From Euryodendron excelsum (lineage: Eukaryota; Streptophyta; Magnoliopsida; Ericales; Pentaphylacaceae): DNA of 64,000 bases. Position numbers and translations under genes: made by a program. Position 1 is the first letter of the stretch. The number at the start of each line of letters is the position of its first letter. The DNA is taken from NCBI GenBank assembly GCA_033060915.1, contig CM065397.1, forward strand, positions 13,951,001-14,015,000, in the 5' to 3' direction. A model generated the notes under the pieces. That model did not search any database and was not told where the DNA came from. It saw nothing but the letters and a program-made list of their open reading frames with translations. This document shows, one piece after another, positions 11,501 to 23,500 of the stretch.

Positions 11501-14500
11501 AATGAAGCTTAACCTTGCATCATGGAATGGCGATTTAGATATATCTACTATATACAACCAAGAAAGAGAAGAGACTAGAAATGCAAGAATTAGGTAATGG
11601 ATTTTGAAGAGGTAAAAATTAGAATTCTATGAAGAGAAAATACTAGAAGTAGCAACACTAAATTTGGAGAATGAAAATATAATGTAGGAGAGGATGGATG
11701 AATGTTTTAACAGAACACCAAATACTTTTTGCTAAAACAAAAAGGAGAGGGTTGTATGTAGGGAAACTTGGCCTTGGAAGAAGGAAGTTCAAAGCATAGT
11801 TAAAGCGAAAAAGGTGAGATTATAAATTTGGCAACAACATAGAAATGAAGAAGGTTTCGAAAATTATAAATTTTGAACGAAAGAAGATATAGTAGTAAGA
11901 GACGTTAACAAAAACTGTTTGCAATGAAATTAAAATTTGTTTCTGGAATGTGCGTGGTTTGAATGATCTAGATAAACGTAGAGTAGTGAAAACCCTGTTG
12001 AAGGATTGGAGGGTGGATTTAGTGTGTCTACAAGAAACAAAATGGAAAATATTACTATTGATATAGTGAGGAGTTTATGGGCTGGCAGATATGTTGAATG
12101 GGCTTTTTTAGGGGCTGTTGGTACTGCTGGTGGTATCACTGTATGTTGGGATAACAGGGTATTGCATAAGATTGAGTCTTGGTTGGGTGCTTACTCTTTG
12201 TCCTGCCTATTTACATCTGTAGTAGATGGTTTTGAGTGGGTTTTTTCTGGGGTGTATGGGACTGTTTTGGATGCCGCTTGGAGTGCTTTGTGCCTGGAGT
12301 TGATGGAGGTTCGTCAAAAATGGGATAAGCCATGGTGTATAGGGGGTGACTTTAACGAGATTCGTTATCCTTATGAAAGGAAAGGCTGCAATTTCTTGTC
12401 ATCAACAATGAAAGACTTCTCTGATTTTATTGAGGCGAATGAGCTCCATTGTCAAGGGCTGTATTCACTTGGTGCAATGGGAGAGTTGACCCATCTCTAT
12501 CTCGTATTGGCAGGTTTCTTATTTCTATGGATTGGGAGGAGCATTTTTCTAGTGTCTCTCAGAATGTGCTTCCTAGACCTGTTTATGATCATATTCCACT
12601 TTCTTTGGATTGTGGGGGAGTTAGAACATGGCCTGCTCCTTTTAGATTCGAGACTATGTGGTTAACAGTGGAGGGGTTTGTGGATAAAGTTAGAGATTGG
12701 GGGAGTTTGTATAAGGTGGAAGGGATTCCTGGGGTTGTCCTTGCTCGTAAAATGAAGTTGCTCAAGGCAGATGTTTGGAAGTGGAACAAAGAGGAGTTTG
12801 GTAGTCTAGCTTCTCAAAAGGCAAAGGCTTGGAGATCATAACACAAGTGGATGATATGGAGGGAGTTAGTCTTTTGTTGCACGATGATGCGTTGAGAAGG
12901 GAAGAAGTGGAAGCAGAGTTAGGCCGGATTGCTTGCTTTGAAGAGATTATTTGGCAACAAAAATCTTGAACTCTATGGATAAAGGAAGGGGACAGAAATA
13001 CTAAATTTTTCACAAAATGGCTAATGCGCATCGACAAAACAACCATATTGGGGGCTATTAGTGGATGGGGTTAGGAGGTGATTCTTTTTTATGGTAATTT
13101 GTATACAAAGAATTCGGGTTATCGTCCTTGTTTGGATGGGATGGAGTTCTTATCATTACCGGATACAAATAAGGAAATGTTGAAGGGTCTTTTTTTTGAG
13201 GAGGAGATTTTAGCAGCTCTATAGAATTGTAATGGTGACAAAGCTCCGGGCCCTGATGGTATGACCATGGCATTTTTATTTGCAGGTTGGGATGTGGTAA
13301 GGGAAGATGTGATGGTTATATTTTTGCATTTCTTGGAGTTTGGTTCTTTTGAAAGGAGTCTCAATGCTATGTTTATTGTGTTGATTCGCAAGAAAAGAGG
13401 AGTAGTGGATCTGAAAGATTTTAGACCCATTAGCTTAGTGGGTTGCATATATAAGTTGTTAGCTATGAGATTGAGGAAATGGGTGGGTAAAGTTATATCT
13501 GAATCTCAGCATGCATTTGTGGGAGGTCGTCAGATCGTGGATGTTGTGCTTGTGGTCAATGAAGTGGTAGATTCTAGATTACGTAGTGAGGTGTCAGGGC
13601 TGTTGTGTAAACTCGATATTGAGAAGGCATACGATCATGCTAATGGGAATTTTTTGTTTTATGTCATGGAAAGGATGGGTTTTGGGGGAAGGTGGAGATC
13701 TTGGATTCTTTTTTATATTTCTACAATTAAATTTTCAGTGCTTGTTAATGATACTTCGGCAGGCTACTTCTCCAATTCTAGAGGGATTAGACAAGGGGAT
13801 CCCTTATCCCTTTTTTTATTTATCCTGGTTATGGAAGCTTTGAGCAAGATGGTTGGTAGAGTAGTGCAAGGGAGTTTGATAAAAGGGTTTGAGGTGGGCG
13901 GCATAGGTGGAGGTTCAGTTACAGTTTCTCATTTGTTATTTGCTGATTATATCATGATTTTTTGTGGTGTTGAGGAAGAAGAATTTGAAAACCTTCTCTG
14001 TATTATGATTTTCTTTGAAGTGGTTTTTGGTTTGAAAGTTAATGTTGGGAAGAGTGAATTGATTCGTGTTGGGGTGGTTCCTAATATCCAGAATTTGGCA
14101 ACAGTCCTGGGTTTCAAGATCGGTTCCTTGCCTTCTTCATATTTAGGTTTGCCTTTGGAGTCATCTTTCAAGGCTATTTCAGTATGGGATTGCTTTGTGG
14201 AGAGGATGGAAAAAAGGTTGGCTATGTGGAAGAGGCAGAATCTGTCGAAGGGAGGAAGGTTGACACTGATAAAGAGGACTCTAGCAAGTCTCCCAACTTA
14301 TTATGTCTCTTTTTACGATTCTTACATTTGTGGCTGCTATGTTGGAGAGACTTCAAAGGAATTTTCTTTTTTTTTTTTTTTTTGGGTGGGGGGTGTTTGG
14401 AATGAGTTTAAGTATCATTTGGTTGATTGGGATTGAATTTGTAATCCTCTTTCAGTTTGGAGGCTTGGGCATTCTACATTTTAGATGCTTTAATCAAGCT

Positions 14501-17500
14501 TTGTTGGGTAAATGGTTATAGAGGTATGCCCCGGAGAGGGGCTGTTTTTGGAGAAGGGTTATCCATTGTAAATATGGATTTGATGAGGGTGATTGGTTTT
14601 CAATAGAAGTTAGGGGTTCATATGGGGTTAGTCTTTGGAAAGGTATTCGGAATGGGTGGTCGAATTTTGGTCCTTGTATGCATTTCAGCATTGGCGGAGG
14701 ATTAAATTCTGGTATGATGTTTGGTGTAAAGAGATTTTTTTGTCTAAGGCATTTCCTGATTTATTTAATATCACTTCAACCAAGAATGCTTGGGTATCTG
14801 GTTACATGAAGGTTTCTAACCGTGGTTTAGTTTGGGAGCTTCAATTTCGTCGAGCTTTATAGGATTGGGAATTAGAGGCAGTTGAAGAATTATTCCTTTT
14901 GTTATACGTGGAAGTGAGGTTCAAGGGAGGGCAGGATAAGGTTATATGGGCGAATAATGGTGGTAAGTTCTTTATTAGATCTTTTTATCATTTGATAAGA
15001 GGACGGAATTGCAGGTTCCCTTGAAAGAGTATTTGGAATGTAGGGGTTCCAATGAAGGTCTCTTTTTTTTGTGTGGACAACGGTGTTGGAAGCTATTTTG
15101 ACCATTGATAACTTGGGAAAGAGGGGGAAGATGCTTCCTAATTAGTGTTGTATGTGTAGGAAGGCGGAGGAGACAGTTAATCATTTGTTGTTACATTCCC
15201 ACCAGCCCAACATTTGTTGTTCAATGTTGGTTAATGGAAACCCTGCAGGCTTCTTTCAACCTTTTAGAGGTTTGAGGTTGGGAGATATGATATAAGATTA
15301 AATATTTTTAAAAAGGCGCTTTTTGGAAAATAGCTGCGGAGATTTGCATATGAGGTGGATAGATATTTCGAGGGGGGAGGTGGTAGGTAAGTATGGGTCT
15401 TTCATGGGGCGGTTAGGCAACTCTAGAGGTCTTGTTTTCTCATACTAGAAGGTTGTGCAAGGGAATTCGTTTTGTGTGGGAGGATTTTGTGGGTCACATT
15501 AGTTTGGTTCTTGGAATTGGAGAGAGGGTGACCTAGAAGAGTTTTTGGCCTTTTATTTTTTATAAGAAATAAAGTCATGTATTGAGAAGCATCTAGGAGA
15601 CACAGGACCCAAAGCAAAAGCAAGAAGTCCCCACATAAAGCTATACGTTCCTTACTCCATATTTTCTACAAAATTCAAAATTTGGCCTAGGTCGGGCCTA
15701 AGCCTCCCTGAAAGCCATCTGTACGAAATGGACAAATAATTACTTTTCAACCTACAGAATGGCTGCTTTACACCCTGAAAATTTCTCCTATTCAATCCTC
15801 CCCATATCAACCGACACAGGCAAACGCCAAGCCTTCCTCCCCTTACCAACTCTAACCCTCACCAACTTTGTAAAGCCTTTGCCTCCCTCATGGGGAAACC
15901 CATGAGATTCCAAAGATGGTCAAGATCAAAAGCCCATACCTCCCAAATAATGGCATAATGAAGGATAATATAAGGCACAGACTCCCCGTTTTGTTCACAC
16001 AGGCAACACCAATTAACAAGAACTATGCGCCTTTTGATCATATTTTATCAATAGTAAGAATTTCCTCATGCACTACACACCACACAAAAAATGCCACCTT
16101 AATAGGAGCTCCACACAACCAAATCCTACCCCCACAAAAAACCTCTCTCTCTTTTCCCCAAAAGCTTCACATAGAAGACTTCACCCCAAATCACCCATCC
16201 TGGGGGCTGCCCACTTAATTGTATCATGTCCCTCCTCAACTCCTTTAACAGAGTAAACCATCTGCGAAAGCTTCACATGCCTTAAATTAAGGCATAGGAG
16301 AACTGGAGATTTAATTATGTTACCCGTGCTTAATTATACATATGAAGGAGAGAAGAGGTATAGGGTGATGTTGCTCAAGAAACTAAAACAGGACGGGTCA
16401 AGTGGGGGAGTGCTTTTGGTGTATAATATGATCGACACATACCCATGAAGTTTAAAGGAAAATGCTATAGGATGGCTACAAGCCTAGCGATGCTTTATGA
16501 TGCAGAATGCTAGACAAGTAAGAAACAACATGATCATAAATAAGTGTGGCAGAGTTGTGGATGTCTAGATGGATGTGTGGCAAAAGAAAGAATGACAAAA
16601 TTAAGAGGGAATGTATTGGTGAGTTGGAAGAATCAGCTGTGGGAGATAAGTGAGAGAAAATCAACTAACTTGGTTTGGTCATATATAACGAAGGTCAATA
16701 ATTCAACTAGTAAGGAAATCTGACATTTTTCTGTATGAATTAGTGTTAAATTAGAGGAAGGGGAAGACCAAAATCAATTTGCGGTATGATAGTAAGGAAA
16801 GCCATTGTCTTGACAGTGTTGAATGTTAAAATAGGCTTCATGTAGCTGAACCTGAATGGTTGAGACTAGGTCTATGAGTTGACTTGAGTAGTTGCACACA
16901 GCTGTATGATTGAATTTGGTTTGGTTTAGGTGACTGGTTTGAGTTGGATATACTTGATTTTATCAAAATTTGCTGCAATTCAGATATACAATCGGTAAGT
17001 AAAAGTTTTGAGTAGTTGTGTGACTTACATGTCCTATGACTTAAGCAAATTTGGATGAAACAATCAGAAGATTGGTCCTTATTCATGTTGCGTATTTAAA
17101 TGAAGTAAATTTGAAACAGGTTGGACAACTTTTGTATTCGATCCCATACGTTTCTTTTTTTCTTTCAGGTGAACATGAAAATGGGCTAGATCTGTGGGCA
17201 TGTGCAGAGGGCCTTTATTTTCTTTTTTTCTTTTTTTTTCCCCCTTTTTGGATGAACGAATTTTATCCTTTTTTTGTATGTGTTGGAGTGATGTATTGAC
17301 TGAGTTAGTGGAATATTTACATATTGCTTTTGTTGACTTTGGAAATGGTAATTTGGGAATTGTTTGTACCCGCTAATTTTGTTTCCTCTCGTTCTGTGTT
17401 TGAGAGTTGGTTTTCCCTTGAGTTAATTCATTTGAACGACCAATGTTATTCAGTGTTTGGAGGTGTCCAAACGGTTGGCTGTATGATACCTTTGCATTAC

Positions 17501-20500
17501 TATGTGCTTTTTATCCTCATCTTAGTAGCCAATTTTACCAACGCCATGAAGATGCTGCTGTAGGATGACCTCTGGTGGTCAATATAGGTTGGCAACACAA
17601 ATAAGGATTGCTCACTTCTAGCTCTAACAATAATAATTGTTCTTAACCTCTGATGTTCTATCTAGAAGCTTGCCGCTATTTTTATTTCTAGGAAAAGTTT
17701 TTGTTATTTAACTTATCAAAATTTTTTTGTTTATGCTTAATTTTCTGTTAGCTCCATCATCTGCAGAAAATTTTTTCTACCGTACTTATAACTTTTTTTT
17801 TTTCTGTACTTAAGCTAACTCATAGGAATTAAAGTTGACATGTACACCATTTTTTTTTTGGTCGTTAAATTCAGTTTTTGTTGGAAGCACAAGAGAATTT
17901 TTATACATACTCTGGTTGATAATGCTGACATATGCTGCTATTTGTCCCTCACTTTTTTGTAAAAGAAAAACTTATGATTATATGCTTTTCCTTTGGGAAA
18001 TTGCTAAATCTACAACCATTGTGGCTGTATCCCAAACCCTCTCTCTCACATTGTGGGGCCTACATGTGGGAGGGAGGGCTGTGGATTCGGTCATTACTGT
18101 AAATCTGGCATTTCCTTTTGTTTTTTCTGTGTATTCAGCCTTGGGAGGAAAGAGTGAAGAGTGCACATGAGCTAGGAACACTTGTTCAGCTTTCAAATTT
18201 GGATCCAGCATATACTTCAGGAGAAGTGGAGGTAATGTCCGTATTATTATGCAAGAAAGATATATTCTGCATGACTCCTGTTTCTGTCTTGTGCACTTTT
18301 TAGTGGACTTTTGAACTTTCTGCTTCACTTCAATCTAGTGGTGGTTTTGTCATCATTGTTTTTGCAATTATATGCTAGGAAACTGATGTGGAAACAAAAA
18401 ATGAGAACTGATATGTAAAACTTGTTTGGCAAACTGTTTTTGGGAAAGATCCTAAATTAAAAAAGACCTGCATTAAACTTTTAGAAGATCCAGGTAAGCT
18501 TTTGGAGTGCCTTCTAGAGCTAAGTTTAAACTATCTTGAAGACTGAGAGCAACCAAAACTTGTTGCATGGGCATGGATGTGGCCTAAGAAGCATTGATAC
18601 GGATACGGGTACGGATGCAGACCCAAATACGGACATGGGACATGGTGATTTTGAAAAAATGAGGACACGGATACGGCAGGGACACGGATTTAACACAAAG
18701 CTGATGATTTTTTGTACATAACAAGTTGGCATGGAGAAACCATAAGCCAATAGCTTGGTTGGTATTTCTTGCCTCCTCAAAAGAGGTCAGTGAAGGGTCC
18801 CAAAAAAAAAGGGCAGAGACACTGCAGATGTATGGCTCCTGATTTGAATGTATGTATATGCCTGACATTATGGCGAAACTTTTCCCCTCTTACTCTACTT
18901 CGTCCTTCAATTGAAGGCCCCATTAAATCTCTCTTTTTTAGTTCTTAAAATGGTCTAGTAACAAAATCAAGAAGAAGAATGATGGCAGTGGTAACACACT
19001 TCTCTTTTAATAAATAAAAGAAGGCCCCTCGAAAAGGGGTGCAACTTTGTACACACTTGATGGATACAAAAGAATTAAACGCCTAAATAACACGCTTGTT
19101 TATTGATAGAGAAGTACAAATCCCTCAAAAAATCAACTAAAGAATATATAGAAAAAAGGGAAGTCTCCCTCAAACAAAAACGTAAGTAGACAAGCACTGC
19201 ACCCTTTAGGCTATGAATAGAGCACTCCTCTTGTTTAGAAGATCTTCTATTGCCCTACTTCCATAAACATCACATTAAACATAATGGCGCATCCGAGCAG
19301 CATCCCAGGCCTTCATTGTGACCCCTCGAATATCCCTGGCTCCATGAAGCAAAAGGTCCCTCATTGATTGAGGCATTATCCACTCAATTCCAGACACTGG
19401 AAAGGCACGATTCAAACCTCTCTTGCAACCAACAATGGAGTAAGAGATGGTTTACACTCTCCCCGACATTCTTGCACATACAACACCAATCCATCAGAAA
19501 TTTGCGTCTCTTCCTCAAACTATTAATTGTCAAGATGGCTTCATGTGTTGTCATCCAAGCAAAAGAAGGCTACTTTGGCAGGAGCCTTTGAGCACCAAAT
19601 CCCCTTCCAAGGGAACGAAGTGTCGCCTTTCTCAATGCGACTCCTATAAAAAGAGGAAACTAAGAACTCCTTTTCTTGGACTTTTTCCATGCCAAAGATC
19701 CCCACCAGGACTGATCTTAGGGGTTATAAGTTGTGGATGGTAGCTCTTTTCATGCTATTATCTTTTGAGGCTTTAAGAATGGAAAAAGAGCCAAGATTCC
19801 CTACAATTGTATTATAGCGGGCAACAATGGTTGCTTTGGGGTGAAAATAACTAGATTATTGAAGACATGTATGTCTCTAGAGGGGATCATTGTGGTAGGG
19901 TGCATTTTAGGATATCCTCACGTGCATCCTTAACTGAAGATTTTAAGTACTCATGAATGCCAACTTGGGAGATTGGATCGTCATGTTGTCTTCGCTCTCC
20001 GGTGGTATCTCGGCTATTGGATATCTTAGCTATTTAAATGTAATTATGGTGAGAGCTCTTTCAAGATCCAAGTTTGGTGGGGAATCGCCATGTTGTCTTC
20101 ACTCTCCTGCGGTGTCTCGGCTATTGGATGTCTAAGCTATTTAAATGTAATTATGGTGGGAGCTCTTTCAAGATCCAAGTTTGGTTGGGAATTGGTGAAT
20201 ATTACAGAGATGATTTGGAGAATGCAAATTTTGTTTCTCTAAGGTGTTGTTTAATATAACTAAAAATAAAGAATGAATAATTCTAGTGTTGAATTACTAG
20301 TGCTGAAAACATTGTGTGCATACAATTTAAATTTAAATGTTCCTTCTACTTAGCATATTCAATGTTGGTGATACTTCAAGTCTCTTTGAATGAAAATCCT
20401 AACCTTTTCAATGGATTTTCAAGTCTTTTTTACTAAAAATATACTCTTTAGGTAAAGTTTCTTTGACTTAGAATTTTAATCCTTTGACGGGAGAGGAAGC

Positions 20501-23500
20501 TCCTATTCATAGACTTAAAGAATAAATTTTTACCCCTTTTGTATAGTTGGGTCTCAGGTGGCGTGGACATGTCTTTAAAGCAATATTTGAATTTTTTAGA
20601 GACCCTTGAGTAAATGGATATATAGTTTTCATAGGTCTTTTTCTTGGCTTTTGATCTTTTGTACACGTGTGGCATCCCCGTGGTGCCTTTTATTTATTAT
20701 ACTTATATATAGTTACTTGTCAGACTTTTTTTTATAGCTTTTGGTTGCATGTTGTCAAACACACTTAATGAAAAATCTACAGAAATTTTTCAAATTGGAG
20801 TATTTGTTGGGGGTATTTACAAAAACCCAAGGCAACAGGCAATGTACTTGCTTAAAGGTGGAGATTCTAGCCCTCTTGGAAGGGCCTCAGCTTTAGCTGT
20901 GGCATTTATTTAACGTTTGATTGAGGAAGATTACAAGGGTGTGGTTAGATGGGTGAAAGGGTGGTCCATGAGCATATTGCCTCGTATGCATTAGTGGGAG
21001 AGAGTATAGATGTCTTTATTACTCTAGATATGGGATGATTGACCCCTAAGAGCACAAACACTTTTAAGAAGATGTCGAATACGTATTGGACACCTACACT
21101 CGTCGGACACTTCCTAACAAGTGTTAGACACGCATCCAAATGTACCTTTTTATTTATTTATTTAGAACTAGACATACTTTGGACACTTGGGGGACTCATG
21201 TGTCCATCACTTATGTACAAGTGAAACACATTGCAAGTTTGAATAAAACTTCAGATCCAATAATTATTATGTTTTGAATTGTAAACTTGTTTTCATTTTG
21301 TTTTTATGTTATATGATGTTTAAATTATGGATTGGATAATATTTTTCATGTTGAATTAGTGTTATTTTTTAAATATTTTTAGTGTTTTATAGTGTGTGGA
21401 TATTACATTCATATACGTAGCAAATAAAAATATGTAACATATATATTTTTTGTTGTATCATCGTCGTGTCTGTATACTATTTTTAAAAAATAGTCGTATC
21501 CCGTGTTCGTACATTTGTCCGTACCCTGTCACGTCCATGCATCTTAGATGGACATTGATGAATAAGATGCATCAATCAAGCTAGGAGCAATCGACAAGTT
21601 GTAAGTTAGGGGCATTTCTACCCTTATTGAGTGTTCTTTAGAGGTTGAAGAAGGTGGGAATAAGTCATAATCTTTCTGACTAGGTGAATAAACTGCGCTC
21701 TAATCCTCGAATTGGCGAATTAGGAGCTAATCTATGTCAAATCTACAAACTCAACTCGTCAAATCCTTAAATTCAAATGGTCAAATACTCCAATTTTAAT
21801 TTGGACCAATTGTTGGTTGCCACATGTATTGTGATGGAGTAGTTATTGAAATTTTGCATAAAAACTTTTGTAATTTAGTAAAAAAATGACTACTCCATTA
21901 CTTTTATTTATTAAAAACCATAAATTTAGGTATTTTTGAGAAATTGAGGGATACAAAAAATAGTAATTAGTTAAAAAATATATATGACTACACGTTTATA
22001 TTTAAATATATTATTATGTATGTGTATGTGCGATCTAGAGATACTCCCGCGCTCGAGATATTTCACAAATGACGTTCTTGCACCCCCTTTCTTGCTCCTG
22101 CTTCTATACCTACACCTACACCTGCATTGCGAATCGGTGACTTAAGGTGGGAGGGGTCTATCTTGTTGGATGATGTTATTTGTGTACTCAATTTTTCACG
22201 TGCGAATGCCTTGTGCTTAGTTTGTTTGTACCTTCCTTGATTAAAAGAGGATTTGTAGTCATTTCCCTTTTATATATTATAGTTTCTATTCCTTAAAAAA
22301 AATAGAAATAAATATTTTATCTATTTTTATAGCCAAGGTTGCAAACTTTTACAATTCCTTTAAGAGATTTTCTATGTTTTATCACAAAAATTTAGCGTGT
22401 TATCTTTCAGGATATTATTTGGCACGCTTTTAAGGAAAATTGCACAGCGAAAATGGTACAACGTACTGCAATTTCTAGTCCGCACTCTGGTATGGAATAA
22501 ATTGAAGATCCTATCCTTTGCTAATATTACTAAGATGTTAAAATGATAACCTCGCTCGTGTTTGGTGACCATGAACTGGTCCATGTTTATTTCCTAGGTC
22601 AAGCTTTTATTGTTTTGAAAACAAGAGGAGCGGCAAAAAGGATCATCAAAGAATTGGATGACGGATGCTTAATGTTATCAAATGGGAGGTATGTACACAA
22701 GTCCATATATTAGTGTCCCATATTATTGTAATTTTTTTTTTTTTGTGGGAAGAGACGAAAAGTTTATGGAGAGGTTGCTAGGGGAAGCAACCCAATAAAC
22801 ACAAGATATTCAACTTACTTGGAAATTAGAAGCAAGCTAAACTTTCCTTGTTATTTATAAAATCCAATGCACATGGCTCTTGCCACTGCGAGGTCTGAGG
22901 GTGTCAAATATGGGTAACCTTATCTCGCGTGCAGAGTTGTTTTTGTGTTTTGAATTTATTGACTTCTAGATTGCAATGGAGCAACCTTACTGTTGTGCTG
23001 AGGCCCATGCTATATAGAATAATGAAAGGTTCTCTCGCCTTGTATAGTAACTATACGAAGCACTCATAATATTTGCTTCAACTTTTGAGTTGAGCTATCT
23101 ATCTACCCTCTTAAAAGATCCTAGAATCCGTTCTTTACAATTATTTCACGAAAGGCGTTATGGAGTTGCTTTCCAAATTATACACCTCATCTTCCCCACC
23201 TAACCAACTTGCTAGCCATTGAGCATGTTAAGGTGTATTATTTTCCTACTTCTTATAAGGGTAGTCTTGTAATCTTGCTATGTGTTTTGGTTAGTATATA
23301 TGAAAGTTAAGGCGTAGGGTTTGATTATCAAACCCTAAATCTATCCTCTTTTCTCCACTTTCTCTCTCTACCTCTTCTCTTCTATTTCCATCTAATCCTA
23401 ATTTACACTTTAACTTGATATCAGAGCATCCGATCCATACCTAGAAAACGCCGGAGTAGTCTAACATCATCACAATGTTATTTTTTAGGGCTAACGTTAT

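Larger units (their letters stand above)
11920..15545 (+). mobile_element. L1-type LINE, ORF2 relic
   Basis: Runs from the endonuclease start ('[14 protein letters not shown]', '[10 protein letters not shown]') through reverse transcriptase to the C-terminal zinc-finger/RVT region (about 15020-15200, 'VPMKVSFF', '[16 protein letters not shown]'). No ORF1 was found, so it is 5'-truncated at ORF2. It is interrupted at its 3' end by an antisense LINE. Several stops and frameshifts make it non-functional. Confidence 0.85.
10754..18138 (+). other. ASI1: ASI1 intron 5 (7.4 kb, LINE-rich)
   Basis: Donor 'gtgagt', acceptor 'gtattcag'. It holds two RTE-type LINE pieces, a long L1-type LINE and an antisense L1 fragment. 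About 10754-11490 and 16890-18138 show no recognised element. Confidence 0.85.
18584..21547. mobile_element. Possible TIR DNA element with nested LINE
   Basis: The left end 'ctaagaagcattgatacgg', followed by 'gatacgggtacgg' repeats, resembles the reverse complement of the right end ('ctaagatgcatggacgtg' then 'cagggtacgga'). Both ends carry 'gacacg/tacgg' subterminal motifs (18600-18690 and 21055-21150, 21460-21530), a pattern seen in plant non-autonomous DNA elements. I could not find a clean target-site duplication, so the borders are tentative. Confidence 0.45.
18232..22410 (+). other. ASI1: ASI1 intron 6 (4.2 kb)
   Basis: Donor 'gtaatg', acceptor 'tctttcag'. It contains a possible TIR element (18584-21547) with an antisense LINE fragment and a 107-bp tandem duplication. 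Confidence 0.85.

Noticed and set aside
17835..18170. 111-codon frame next to ASI1 exon 5
   Set aside because: It runs out of phase into the exon and is intronic; no family resemblance.
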